Part shown: positions 1-7,668 of the stretch, one piece after another
How positions within the stretch are numbered: the first letter of the stretch is position 1
How the letters are laid out: every line of letters starts with the position of its first letter
Assembly: GCA_964458795.1 (NCBI GenBank)
Contig: CAYWJW010000046.1
Coordinates: 1 to 12,618, forward strand
Direction of reading: 5' to 3'
DNA length: 12,618 bases
Source: JAJTHY01 sp964458795
Lineage (GTDB): Bacteria > Pseudomonadota > Alphaproteobacteria > Rickettsiales > Midichloriaceae
Notes under the pieces: model-generated
The model's database searches: none
What the model saw: the letters and a program-made list of their open reading frames with translations, nothing else
What the model was told of the DNA's origin: nothing
Position numbers and translations under genes: made by a program

Positions 1-7
1 ATGTCAA

Positions 8-202
8 CTATACTAGTAAATATAAGATGAGAGAAGTGTGATTAGGTCCTTGAAATCCCTTATACTCTTCCTTGACTAGATCCTCACGTCGCTACGCTCC
101 TCAGTATGACGGCTACAACGTTCTTCGTCATCCTGAGGAGCCGCAGGCGACGTGAGGATCTAGTCAGAAGGTTGAAAAGACAAACCTTAAACCCAGGAAA
201 AC
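8..202. repeat. Dispersed repeat copy A, split by an insertion
   Basis: Positions 8-33 match 7610-7635 at 25 of 26 bases, and positions 185-202 match 7643-7660 at 16 of 18. In the second copy the two blocks are only 7 bases apart; here they are separated by 151 bases that include the palindromic element at 74-165. I read this as one short dispersed repeat interrupted by a later insertion. Both copies lie just past the 3' end of a minus-strand gene (ftsH here, the acetyltransferase there), in the same orientation. No coding potential is visible in 1-280. No obvious target-site duplication flanks the insert. Confidence 0.65.
74..165. repeat. Long palindromic (REP-like) element
   Basis: Arms 74-111 and 126-165 form a near-perfect hairpin. 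The outer 19 bp (74-92 with 147-165) pair perfectly, a small asymmetric internal loop follows (93-95 against 142-146), then 9 bp pair (96-104 with 133-141), one mismatch, and 6 bp pair (106-111 with 126-131). The loop is 14 bases. The arms are markedly more GC-rich than their surroundings. It resembles the short palindromic elements dispersed in intergenic DNA of many bacteria, including Rickettsiales. It lies downstream of ftsH and could act as a transcript-end structure, but no T-run follows on either strand. Confidence 0.75.
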
Positions 203-254
203 CTCTGTTTCCACCTGTTATTTAAAAACAAAGTCTAGGAAATACGTACTCTCT

Positions 255-270
255 ACCTGTTAAAACAGGT
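255..270. repeat. Small hairpin just downstream of ftsH
   Basis: The arms ACCTGTT (255-261) and AACAGGT (264-270) are perfectly complementary; a realistic fold is 6 bp with a 4-base loop. It lies 10 bases beyond the ftsH stop codon. On the minus strand it is not followed by a T-run, so it is not a standard intrinsic terminator; it could be an mRNA 3'-end stabiliser. Confidence 0.35.
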
Positions 271-280
271 AAAAATATTT

Positions 281-2191
281 CTACTCACTCTTCTTAGGCT
301 TTCTACCCCTTGGTTTTGTAGTAGCGGAAGGTGCCACAAAAGATGAAACAGCTTCAGCGATTGGCTCTTCAACTTTGCGGTCAATTTTGCCGTCCCTCAG
401 TAAGGCTTTAATTTCATCACCACTTAGAGTTTCATACTCAAGCAAGGTTTTAGCTAGCAGATGTAGTTGATCTATGTGAGTTGTTAAAAGCTTCTTAGCC
501 ACTGTGTAAGCTTCTTCTACGATTCGTTTGATCTCCTCATCAATGATAGTAGTAAGTGAGTCAGATTTGCGATTCTCGCGCCCAATTGAATGGCCTAGGA
601 ATACTTCTTCTTGTTCATCACTAACTAGTATAGGGCCAATCTTTTCACTCATACCCCATTGGGTAACCATATGGCGTGCGAGTGAGGTCGCCATTTTAAT
701 GTCAGAAGATGCGCCAGTAGTAACTTGGCTAGGGCCAAATATCAACTCTTCTGCAACGCGTCCACCCATGGCGATAGCAAGATCGGCAAGAAGCTTCTCC
801 TTGGTGACAGAGAACCTATCATCTTCAGGTAACCGCATTACCATACCTAAAGCACGGCCTCTTGGTATGATAGTTGCTTTATGTACAGGGTCAGATGCTG
901 GCATGTGCATAGATACAAGGGCATGTCCGCCTTCATGGTAAGCAGTAAGCTTCTTCTCGCTTTCCTTCATCACCATGGATTTGCGTTCAGCACCCATCAT
1001 CACCTTATCCTTGGCTTCTTCAAGATCTCCCATGGTGATGAGGTTGCGATTCTTGCGAGCTGCAAGTAAAGCGGATTCGTTAATAATATTTGCGAGGTCT
1101 GCTCCAGAAAAACCCGGTGTGCCACGAGCTATAACTCTGAGGTTAACATCCGGTCCAAGTGGTACTTTGCGTGCATGAACGTTTAGAATTTGCTCTCTAC
1201 CATTAATATCTGGAGTTGGAACCACAATCTGGCGATCAAAACGACCCGGCCTTAAAAGTGCAGGATCGAGCACGTCTGGTCTATTTGTAGCTGCAATAAC
1301 TATAACGCCAAGATTGGTCGTGAAACCATCAAGCTCAACAAGCAATTGGTTGAGAGTTTGTTCGCGTTCATCATTACCGCCTCCAAGACCTGCACCGCGG
1401 TGACGCCCTACAGCATCGATCTCATCGATAAAGATGATACAAGGAGAATGTTTTTTAGCTTGCTCAAACATATCGCGCACGCGGCTTGCACCTACACCTA
1501 CAAACATCTCTACGAAATCGGAGCCTGATATGCTAAAGAAGGGTACCTTTGCTTCACCTGCGATTGCGCGGGCTAACAAGGTTTTTCCTGTGCCGGGAGA
1601 GCCAACTAATAAGCAACCTTTCGGAATCTTTCCACCTAATTTTTGGTATTTGTGTGGATCTTTTAGGAAGTCTACAATTTCCATAAGGTCAGCCTTGGCT
1701 TCTTCGATGCCTGCAACATCAGCAAAAGTCACAGTATTATTTTTGTCTGAGACCATCCGAGCGCGAGATTTGCCAAACCCCATAGCTTTACCTGCTCCGC
1801 CTTGCATTTGACGCATGAAGAAGATCCACACACCAAGAAGGATCAATAGCGGGAACCATGAGAGAATTATCCCAAAGAATGTTCCAAGAGTAGAATCACT
1901 AGAAGATACCTCGAACTTAACGCCATGAGCAATCAAGCGATCAATCAATCCTGGATAATTAGTCATCATAGTTGAAAAGCGTTTACCCTCTGTGGTTTTG
2001 CCTTCAACATGTTCACCTCTAATTACAACTTCAGATATTTGCCCTGAATCAACTTGTTGGAGGAAATCTGAGAAAGCAATTTTCCCTTCAGAAGCTTGAA
2101 TGCTGCCGAAGTAATCAAAGATAAAAAGCGCAAAGGTAAATATAAGAAGCCAAACGAAAAAGTTTCTTAGCATATTTTTGTTTTTGTTCAT
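281..2191 (-). CDS. ftsH: ATP-dependent zinc metalloprotease FtsH
   Basis: FtsH is the membrane-anchored AAA+ protease that degrades misassembled membrane proteins and short-lived cytosolic regulators. With the ATG at 2191 the protein has 636 residues, normal for the family. It has a membrane segment at about 11-29, a periplasmic domain, and a second membrane segment at about 103-125. In the AAA module are Walker A GSPGTGKT (197-204, with Ser where Pro is usual), the FVG pore loop (230-232), Walker B IIFIDE (252-257) and the second region of homology (about 295-320). The peptidase domain has HEGGH (419-423) and a third zinc ligand, probably D497. The C-terminus is basic and Pro-rich. An in-frame TTG at 2236 would add 15 residues, but I prefer the ATG because the MNKN-type N-terminus fits the family. 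No clear Shine-Dalgarno is visible. It is transcribed divergently from the PAS kinase. Confidence 0.97.
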   Translation of the reverse strand: MNKNKNMLRNFFVWLLIFTFALFIFDYFGSIQASEGKIAFSDFLQQVDSGQISEVVIRGEHVEGKTTEGKRFSTMMTNYPGLIDRLIAHGVKFEVSSSDSTLGTFFGIILSWFPLLILLGVWIFFMRQMQGGAGKAMGFGKSRARMVSDKNNTVTFADVAGIEEAKADLMEIVDFLKDPHKYQKLGGKIPKGCLLVGSPGTGKTLLARAIAGEAKVPFFSISGSDFVEMFVGVGASRVRDMFEQAKKHSPCIIFIDEIDAVGRHRGAGLGGGNDEREQTLNQLLVELDGFTTNLGVIVIAATNRPDVLDPALLRPGRFDRQIVVPTPDINGREQILNVHARKVPLGPDVNLRVIARGTPGFSGADLANIINESALLAARKNRNLITMGDLEEAKDKVMMGAERKSMVMKESEKKLTAYHEGGHALVSMHMPASDPVHKATIIPRGRALGMVMRLPEDDRFSVTKEKLLADLAIAMGGRVAEELIFGPSQVTTGASSDIKMATSLARHMVTQWGMSEKIGPILVSDEQEEVFLGHSIGRENRKSDSLTTIIDEEIKRIVEEAYTVAKKLLTTHIDQLHLLAKTLLEYETLSGDEIKALLRDGKIDRKVEEPIAEAVSSFVAPSATTKPRGRKPKKSE

Positions 2192-2384
2192 ACTCAAATA
2201 CTGGTAGAAATTTGTATAGCATTTTAGAATACGCAAAAATTGCTAAAAATAAAGCAAAATCTAGCGTATAACCTTTAGGTTGAAAGTGTACTTATTTATA
2301 AGGATATAGGCCACTCAATAAATTATTGTATATTTATAACATGATGCATAAATAATGTTGAACAAGCTACAATGTTGTTTAATA

Positions 2385-2390
2385 TATAAT
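2385..2390 (+). promoter_or_regulatory. Candidate -10 box for the PAS kinase gene
   Basis: A perfect TATAAT lies 29 bases before the kinase ATG. The nearest -35-like hexamer is TTGAAC at 2358-2363, giving a 21-base gap that is too long, or 19 to the overlapping TATATA at 2383. The assignment is therefore weak. The rest of the divergent gap 2192-2419 is AT-rich and shows no other clear signal; I found no convincing ftsH promoter in it. Confidence 0.3.
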
Positions 2391-2419
2391 TTATTGCTGA
2401 ATTTATAGGTCCAAGACAT

Positions 2420-5400
2420 ATGGGGTGTCCATTAGCTTTTTTAGCTACTAAAGATAAAAAGAAGACAAAAAAGTCTTCAACTAATAATTCTACCCCAAAT
2501 AACAAATCCACCAAAGATAATCTTACGATCGTAATGAACACGGTGCTTGATGGGCTTATAATTATTGATGATATGGGGACTGTTCAGGCCTTTAATCCCG
2601 CTTCAGTTGAGATTTTCGGCTATCAACCGGAAGAAGTTATAGGAAATAATGTTAAGATGCTAATGCCTGAGCCTTACCACGGCGAACATGATGGTTACCT
2701 TAGTAGTTACATGAAGAGTGGGGAAGCCAAAGTGATAGGTATTGGACGAGAAGTGTTTGGTAAGCGTAAAGATGGTTCTACATTTCCAATGGAACTTGGT
2801 GTTAACGAAATGCGCTTGGAAGGCAAGCGTATGTTTGTCGGTACTGTCAGGGATATAAGTGAGCGCAAAAAGTTTGAAGATGAACTTAAAGCAGAGAGTG
2901 GAAGGGTTTCAGCAATAATGAATACGGTACTTGATGGGCTTATAACAATTGATGAAATTGGCACCATTCAAACTTTCAATCCGGCTGCTGCTAAGATATT
3001 TGGATATGAGCTGGAAGAAGTAGTAGGTAATAATGTCAGAATGTTGATGCCTGAACCTTACCATAGTGAGCATGATGGTTATCTTAGTAACTATATGAAG
3101 ACTGGTATGGCAAAGGTTATAGGTATTGGGCGAGAAGTAGTTGGTAAGCGGAAGGATGGCTCAACATTCTCAATGGAACTAGGTATTAACGAGATGCATA
3201 TAGAAGGCAAGCGCATGTTTGTTGGTACTGTTAGAGATATAAGTGAACGCAAGAAATTTGAATATGAGCTTAGAGCAGAGAGCCAAAGGATTTCAGCAAT
3301 AATGAATACGGTACTTGACGGTCTTATAACTATCGATGAAATCGGTACTATTCAGACCTTCAATTTAGCTGCTGCGAAAATATTTGGATATAAGCTAGAA
3401 GAAGTGGTGGGTAACAATGTTAGAATGTTGATGCCCGAGCCTTATCATAGTGAACATGATCATTATCTTGATAGCTATATAAAGAGCGGTGATGCCAAAG
3501 TTATAGGTATTGGGCGAGAAGTGTTTGGTAGGCGTAAAGATGGCTCAACATTTCCAATGGAGCTTGGTGTTAATGAAATGCACATAGAAAGCAAGCGCAT
3601 GTTTGTTGGTACTGTCAGAGATATCAGTGAGCGTAAGAGGTTTGAAGATGAACTTAAGGCAGAGAGTGAAAGGATTTCAGCGATAATGCATACAGTGCTT
3701 GATGGCCTTATTACGATTGATGAAGTTGGTACTATTCGAACCTTTAATCCAGCTGCTGCGAAAATATTTGGATATAAGCTAGAAGAAGTGGTAGGTAATA
3801 ATGTTAAGATGCTAATGCCCGAGCCTTACCACAGCGAACACGATGATTACCTTAGTAATTACATGAAAAGTGGTGATGCCAAAGTTATAGGTATTGGGCG
3901 AGAAGTGTTCGGTAGGCGGAAAAATGGCTCAAAATTTCCAATGGAGCTTGGTGTTAATGAAATGCATATAGAAGGCAAACGTATGTTTGTCGGTACTGTC
4001 AGGGATATAAGTGAGCGTAAGAAGTTTGAAAGCGAACTTAAAGCAGAGAGTCAAAGAATTTCAGCGATAATGAACACGGTACTTGATGGTCTTATTACAA
4101 TTGATGAAGTCGGTACTCTTAGAACCTTTAATCCAGCTGCATCTAAGATATTTGGTTATAAGTCGGAAGAGGTAGTAGGCAATAATGTTAGAATGCTGAT
4201 GCCCGAACCTTATCACAGTGAACATGACCATTATCTTAGCAGCTATATGAAAAGCGGTGAAGCTAAGGTTATAGGTATTGGGCGGGAAGTGTTTGGCAGG
4301 CGGAAGAATGGCTCAACATTCCCAATGGAACTTGGTGTTAACGAAATGCACTTGGAAGGCAAACGTATGTTTGTTGGAACTGTAAGAGATATAAGTGAGC
4401 GCAAAAAGTTTGAAGATGAACTTAAAGCGGAAAGCGAAAGAATTTCAGCGATAATGAATACGGTACTTGATGGCCTTATTACAATTGATGAAATTGGTAC
4501 TATTCAAACTTTCAATCCGGCTGCTGCTAAGATATTTGGGTATGAGTTGGAAGAAGTAGTGGGTAATAATGTCAGAATGTTAATGCCTGAGCCTTACCAC
4601 AGTGAACATGACGATTACCTTAAGAATTATATTAAAACTGGTGATGCCAAAGTTATAGGTATTGGGCGAGAAGTGTTTGGTAGGCGGAAGGATGGTTCAA
4701 CATTTCCAATGGAGCTCGGTGTTAATGAAATGCATATAGAAGGCAAACGTATGTTTGTTGGAACCGTGCGGGATATAGGTGAGCGTAAAAAGGCTGAGCA
4801 TGATATACTCGCACACCTAGCAGAGCTTAAACGCAGTAATCAAGAGTTGGATGACTTTGCATATATTGCTTCTCATGATCTAAAAGAACCACTTAGAGGT
4901 TTAAGTACCAATGCCATGTTTTTAAAAGAAGATTATCAAGAAAAGTTAGGGGGAGACGCTATTAAGCGACTGGATCGCATGGGGTATCTGTGTGAGCGCA
5001 TGGAGCAGTTAGTAAATGATCTATTATATTTTTCGCGACTTGGTAGACAGGATTTGGCTGTTCAAGAAACAGATATGAATAAAGTTATTAAAGATATAGG
5101 GTCAATGATGGAAACTACGCTACAAGAAGAAAATGTAGCTATTAAAGTTCCCACAAAGTTGCCGATTATTACATGCGACATGCCGCGCATTACAGAAGTG
5201 TTTCGCAACTTAGTCACCAATGCGGTTAAGTACAATGATAAGACAGAAAAGATTGTTGAAATAGGATATGTGAAGATGGCTATTCCCGCCTCAACAAATA
5301 GGAAACAAGGTGTGTTTTACGTGAAGGATAACGGTATAGGTATACCCAAGAAATTTTATAATGATGTATTTCGTATATTCAAACGTCTTAATGCTGAGGA

Positions 5401-5572
5401 CGAAGCTAAAAAGGGTACTGGAGTAGGACTAACTTTTGTTAAGAAAATTATAGAGCGTCATGGAGGACAAATTTGGATAGAGTCCGAAGTGGGCACAGGA
5501 ACTACATTTTATTTTACTATTAACAATAAGGAGGAATATAATGACACATTTGCCAACAATATTGCTAATTGA
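2420..5572 (+). CDS. Soluble histidine kinase with six tandem FixL-like PAS domains
   Basis: A 1050-residue cytosolic sensor kinase. After a Lys/Asn/Ser-rich leader (1-38) come six PAS units of exactly 128 residues (39-166, 167-294, 295-422, 423-550, 551-678, 679-806). Each has the FixL-like stretch LMPEPYHxEHD, the core IGIGRE and the end VRDIxERK. The histidine of EHD (90, 218, 346, 474, 602, 730) matches the haem-ligating His of FixL, and the arginine of IGIGR (110, 238, 366, 494, 622, 750) matches the FixL distal Arg; haem binding is inferred. The kinase core has the HisKA phospho-acceptor H819 (SHDLKEPLRG), N-box N930/N934, G1 DNGIGIP (970-976), F-box (984-990) and G2 GTGVGL (999-1004). 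It resembles phytochrome-type kinases rather than the FixL kinase. No membrane segment is seen. The end overlaps the downstream response regulator. The start is supported only by a weak AGGT at 2407-2410. Confidence 0.93.
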   Translation: MGCPLAFLATKDKKKTKKSSTNNSTPNNKSTKDNLTIVMNTVLDGLIIIDDMGTVQAFNPASVEIFGYQPEEVIGNNVKMLMPEPYHGEHDGYLSSYMKSGEAKVIGIGREVFGKRKDGSTFPMELGVNEMRLEGKRMFVGTVRDISERKKFEDELKAESGRVSAIMNTVLDGLITIDEIGTIQTFNPAAAKIFGYELEEVVGNNVRMLMPEPYHSEHDGYLSNYMKTGMAKVIGIGREVVGKRKDGSTFSMELGINEMHIEGKRMFVGTVRDISERKKFEYELRAESQRISAIMNTVLDGLITIDEIGTIQTFNLAAAKIFGYKLEEVVGNNVRMLMPEPYHSEHDHYLDSYIKSGDAKVIGIGREVFGRRKDGSTFPMELGVNEMHIESKRMFVGTVRDISERKRFEDELKAESERISAIMHTVLDGLITIDEVGTIRTFNPAAAKIFGYKLEEVVGNNVKMLMPEPYHSEHDDYLSNYMKSGDAKVIGIGREVFGRRKNGSKFPMELGVNEMHIEGKRMFVGTVRDISERKKFESELKAESQRISAIMNTVLDGLITIDEVGTLRTFNPAASKIFGYKSEEVVGNNVRMLMPEPYHSEHDHYLSSYMKSGEAKVIGIGREVFGRRKNGSTFPMELGVNEMHLEGKRMFVGTVRDISERKKFEDELKAESERISAIMNTVLDGLITIDEIGTIQTFNPAAAKIFGYELEEVVGNNVRMLMPEPYHSEHDDYLKNYIKTGDAKVIGIGREVFGRRKDGSTFPMELGVNEMHIEGKRMFVGTVRDIGERKKAEHDILAHLAELKRSNQELDDFAYIASHDLKEPLRGLSTNAMFLKEDYQEKLGGDAIKRLDRMGYLCERMEQLVNDLLYFSRLGRQDLAVQETDMNKVIKDIGSMMETTLQEENVAIKVPTKLPIITCDMPRITEVFRNLVTNAVKYNDKTEKIVEIGYVKMAIPASTNRKQGVFYVKDNGIGIPKKFYNDVFRIFKRLNAEDEAKKGTGVGLTFVKKIIERHGGQIWIESEVGTGTTFYFTINNKEEYNDTFANNIAN
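2534..4837 (+). repeat. Six-copy in-frame tandem repeat, 384-bp period
   Basis: Units begin with the ATG of MNTVLDG or MHTVLDG at 2534, 2918, 3302, 3686, 4070 and 4454, each exactly 384 bases after the last, with no insertion or deletion across 2304 bases. The sixth unit diverges at its end, where it runs into the kinase linker. Copies remain closely similar at synonymous sites, and the closest partner changes along the unit: units 2 and 6 share one patch, 3 and 4 another, 1 and 4 a third. This points to expansion by unequal crossing-over plus gene conversion. Confidence 0.95.
5528..5534 (+). promoter_or_regulatory. Strong ribosome binding site inside the kinase 3' end
   Basis: AAGGAGG, a full match to the anti-Shine-Dalgarno core, stands 6 bases before the ATG at 5541 while still inside the kinase reading frame. 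It fixes the response-regulator start and is by far the strongest ribosome site in the window. It suggests that the receiver protein is made in excess of the kinase. Confidence 0.85.
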
Positions 5573-5990
5573 AGACAATGAGGATTTTTACGAAGCTACA
5601 CTGAGGAGTTTTAAGAAGAATCGCTTTATAAACCCTGTACAATGGTGTAAAAGTGGGCAGCTAGCTTTGGATTATCTGCATAAGCAGAACTCATTTGCAA
5701 ATGACCCTAGTGTAACGTTGCCAGCGCTAATATTACTAGATCTTAACATGCCTGGTATTGATGGTAGGGAAGTGCTGTCACGCATAAAAAGTAATCCAGA
5801 CTTACAACAAATTCCAGTAATAATTTTGACTACCTCTGCTGATCCGGCAGATATAAGGGAATGCTATAAGAGTGGCGCTAGTACCTATATTCAAAAGCCA
5901 GTAAATTTTGAAGGTGTTGTAGGAGCCATACGCGCCATGCAAGACTACTGGTTTGGTATCGCAATACTACCAGAGCCTGAGGAAGAATAG
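5541..5990 (+). CDS. Single-domain response regulator, Rcp1-like
   Basis: A 149-residue receiver-only protein. The acidic pair is E11/D12, the phospho-acceptor is D67 in LLDLNMPG, the switch Thr is T97 or T98 in ILTTS, and the conserved Lys is K119 in QKP. The tail (about 125-149) is short and acidic with no DNA-binding or enzymatic domain. The loop between the second helix and the D67 strand, and the overall length, resemble the Rcp1 family that partners phytochrome-type kinases. It overlaps the PAS kinase by 32 bases in another frame with its own strong ribosome site, so it is almost certainly the kinase's cognate partner. Lacking an output domain, it must act by protein contact or as a phosphate shuttle. 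The downstream target is not visible here. Confidence 0.92.
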   Translation: MTHLPTILLIEDNEDFYEATLRSFKKNRFINPVQWCKSGQLALDYLHKQNSFANDPSVTLPALILLDLNMPGIDGREVLSRIKSNPDLQQIPVIILTTSADPADIRECYKSGASTYIQKPVNFEGVVGAIRAMQDYWFGIAILPEPEEE

Positions 5991-6323
5991 TAGTATGTAA
6001 AAATGTGGAATAGTGTGTAATAAATTGTCATGCCGTACTTGATACGGCATCGATATTTAGGCTACTCTAAAGCGTAATTACTGCATAAAAATAGAGTTTT
6101 GAACCTACAGGGAGAAAAGGTAAAAGTATTTTTTGTTGAAATATGGATGCCGTATCAAGTACGGCATGACAAATATGTGCTTATCTTGCTTTAGCTATAA
6201 CTGTGCAGATGCGGGATAAATTTTGATTTTTTGGGAAGTCGCTGAAAGCCCATAATATTATTAGAGGTTATTAGCCTGTAAATGTTACTAGACGATCTAT
6301 ATAATGTCATTTTGGAGTTAGCA
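5991..6323. other. Convergent intergenic region, 333 bp, no gene
   Basis: This gap lies between the 3' ends of the response regulator and the receiver-kinase. It holds the inverted-repeat element at 6025-6172. The flanks 5991-6024 and 6173-6323 are AT-rich, and I see no open frame, tRNA-like fold or terminator with a T-run in them. Confidence 0.6.
6025..6172. repeat. 27-bp perfect inverted repeat, MITE-like
   Basis: Arms 6025-6051 and 6146-6172 are perfect 27-base reverse complements separated by 94 bases. Each arm is itself a hairpin: 8-bp arms ATGCCGTA/TACGGCAT around a 5-base loop (6030-6050 on the left). The 148-bp whole has the architecture of a small non-autonomous mobile element, or of two copies of a dispersed palindrome inserted in opposite orientation. 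No target-site duplication is evident. It could also serve as a two-way transcript-end barrier between convergent genes, though no T-run follows either arm. Confidence 0.8.
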
Positions 6324-7415
6324 TTAATTCACGTTTTGCAAAGTATTAGGGATCTTTATACGGAATATGCTCCCTCCTTTTTCGTTAGGGAGTATATCTA
6401 TGCTTCCATTGTGTTGGTCAATAATAGTTTTGCATAATGCTAGTCCCAGCCCTATACCGCTACGCTTATCGCCTTTTGATAATCTGACGAATGGTTTGAA
6501 TACTTCTTGCACCATCTCAGTCGGTATACCAACTCCATTATCCGCAACAAGTATGTTTATATAGTCATTGTTGGATTCGGCAGAAATTTCTATTTTTGGT
6601 ACTTGGTCTGAGTGCTTAATTGAATTGGAAATTAGATTTTGGAATAGCTGTGTCAAGGCCATACCATCTCCATATACTTCTGGTAAATCTTTTATAACTA
6701 TATCAGCCTTACTTTCTGTTACTTGTAATTCTAAATTCCGTATACTTCTTTCTATTATGTTACCTAGATTTATGGAGCTCATTTCAGCTTCTGATCTCCC
6801 TCTTTCTGCGTAGCTGAAAAGTGAATTTAAAAAGGCTATACAATGCGAAGAATCCTCTTGGATATTATCTGAATACTTCAAGAGTTTTAAATTTGGTTCA
6901 GAATCTTTATTAACATTCTCTTTGATTAGATCACAGTAAGAATGAATTCTTCCCAGTGGACCTTTAAGATCATGCGTAATGGTTTGTGCAAACCGGTAAA
7001 GCTCTTGCTGCTTCTCATAGGCAAGATGAGAAGACTGAAAGTTAGTTAATGCATTTTGTATAGATCTAGACAACGTCTGCATAGAAATATTGCCTTTTAT
7101 AATATAATCGCTAGCTCCTAATTTGAGGAAATTTACAGCTATTTCTTCATTGCCCTGACCTGTTAGTATTATTATGGGGCCTGCAAGATTATAACCCCTA
7201 AGCTTAACTTCTTTTAGGAATTCAATACCATTCATATCAGGTAGGTTATAGTCTAAAAGTATTAAATGAAATTTATTAGTATCAAGCATTTCAAGTGCTT
7301 CTGCTGCGTATTGAATGTGAGTTAGTGTGCAATCAAAGATTTTCTCTAAAATTCTTGAACATAATTCAAAATCTTCTTGAGTATCGTCAATGATTAATAC
7401 ATTCAACTTTTGCAT
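6324..7415 (-). CDS. Receiver-histidine kinase fusion protein
   Basis: A 363-residue soluble protein with an N-terminal receiver and a C-terminal kinase, an arrangement used by kinases controlled by another kinase's phosphate. Receiver: D10/D11, phospho-acceptor D55 in LLDYNLPD, T85 in ILTG, K107. Kinase: phospho-acceptor H148 in THDLKGPLG, N-box N260/N264, G1 DNGVGIP (292-298), G2 GIGLGL (320-325). There is no PAS or membrane segment. It converges on the PAS-kinase/response-regulator pair, so it may be a second tier of the same relay, with its receiver accepting phosphate. That role is inferred from context only. The ATG at 7415 has no good ribosome site, but the protein begins exactly where receiver domains do. 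Confidence 0.9.
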   Translation of the reverse strand: MQKLNVLIIDDTQEDFELCSRILEKIFDCTLTHIQYAAEALEMLDTNKFHLILLDYNLPDMNGIEFLKEVKLRGYNLAGPIIILTGQGNEEIAVNFLKLGASDYIIKGNISMQTLSRSIQNALTNFQSSHLAYEKQQELYRFAQTITHDLKGPLGRIHSYCDLIKENVNKDSEPNLKLLKYSDNIQEDSSHCIAFLNSLFSYAERGRSEAEMSSINLGNIIERSIRNLELQVTESKADIVIKDLPEVYGDGMALTQLFQNLISNSIKHSDQVPKIEISAESNNDYINILVADNGVGIPTEMVQEVFKPFVRLSKGDKRSGIGLGLALCKTIIDQHNGSIDILPNEKGGSIFRIKIPNTLQNVN

Positions 7416-7463
7416 ACATTATGTATAAGAATAGTTCTCCAATGCTAATGCTTACCGAAGTAT

Positions 7464-7493
7464 TTTATAGACCTCATGTAGCACCAACTACAA
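7464..7493 (-). promoter_or_regulatory. Candidate promoter for the receiver-kinase
   Basis: On the minus strand TTGTAG (7488-7493) and TATAAA (7464-7469) are separated by 18 bases, about 50 bases upstream of the ATG at 7415. Both boxes fit a sigma70 pattern, but in AT-rich DNA this is only suggestive. Confidence 0.35.
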
Positions 7494-7609
7494 TAAAGTA
7501 TAATGCCTAAATAATGAAATGCTATAAAAATTATTAGGTTAAGAGGTTGTTTGTGAATAAAGTAGGTAAAATATTTTGCTATGGGACTTTCGTAGGGTAA
7601 AAAAGTGGG

Positions 7610-7660
7610 CTATACTAATAAATATAAGATGAGAGAGTTGTACCTTAAACCTTGGAAAAC
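7610..7660. repeat. Dispersed repeat copy B, uninterrupted
   Basis: This is the compact version of the repeat found split at 8-33 and 185-202. It ends 8 bases from the 3' end of the acetyltransferase gene. Similarity may run on weakly to a TACGTACT/TGCGTACT motif (243-250 and 7679-7686). The rest of the 7416-7668 gap shows only the candidate promoter and AT-rich sequence. Confidence 0.65.
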
Positions 7661-7668
7661 AAGTTTTT

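Noticed and set aside
528..1811. Several plus-strand open frames of 60-137 codons antisense to ftsH
   Set aside because: They lie wholly inside a well-conserved gene, have no ribosome sites or family resemblance, and read as reverse-strand translations of FtsH.
2192..2236. Upstream TTG start adding 15 residues to FtsH
   Set aside because: The extension has no family counterpart and a rare start codon; the ATG at 2191 gives a typical FtsH N-terminus.
2534..4837. Regular repeat spacing as a CRISPR array
   Set aside because: The period is 384 bases, the whole unit is coding and similar throughout, and there are no unique spacers.
6025..6051. Left arm hairpin as a rho-independent terminator for the response regulator
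   Set aside because: The stem is good, but no T-run follows on the plus strand; the right arm also lacks one in the other direction.
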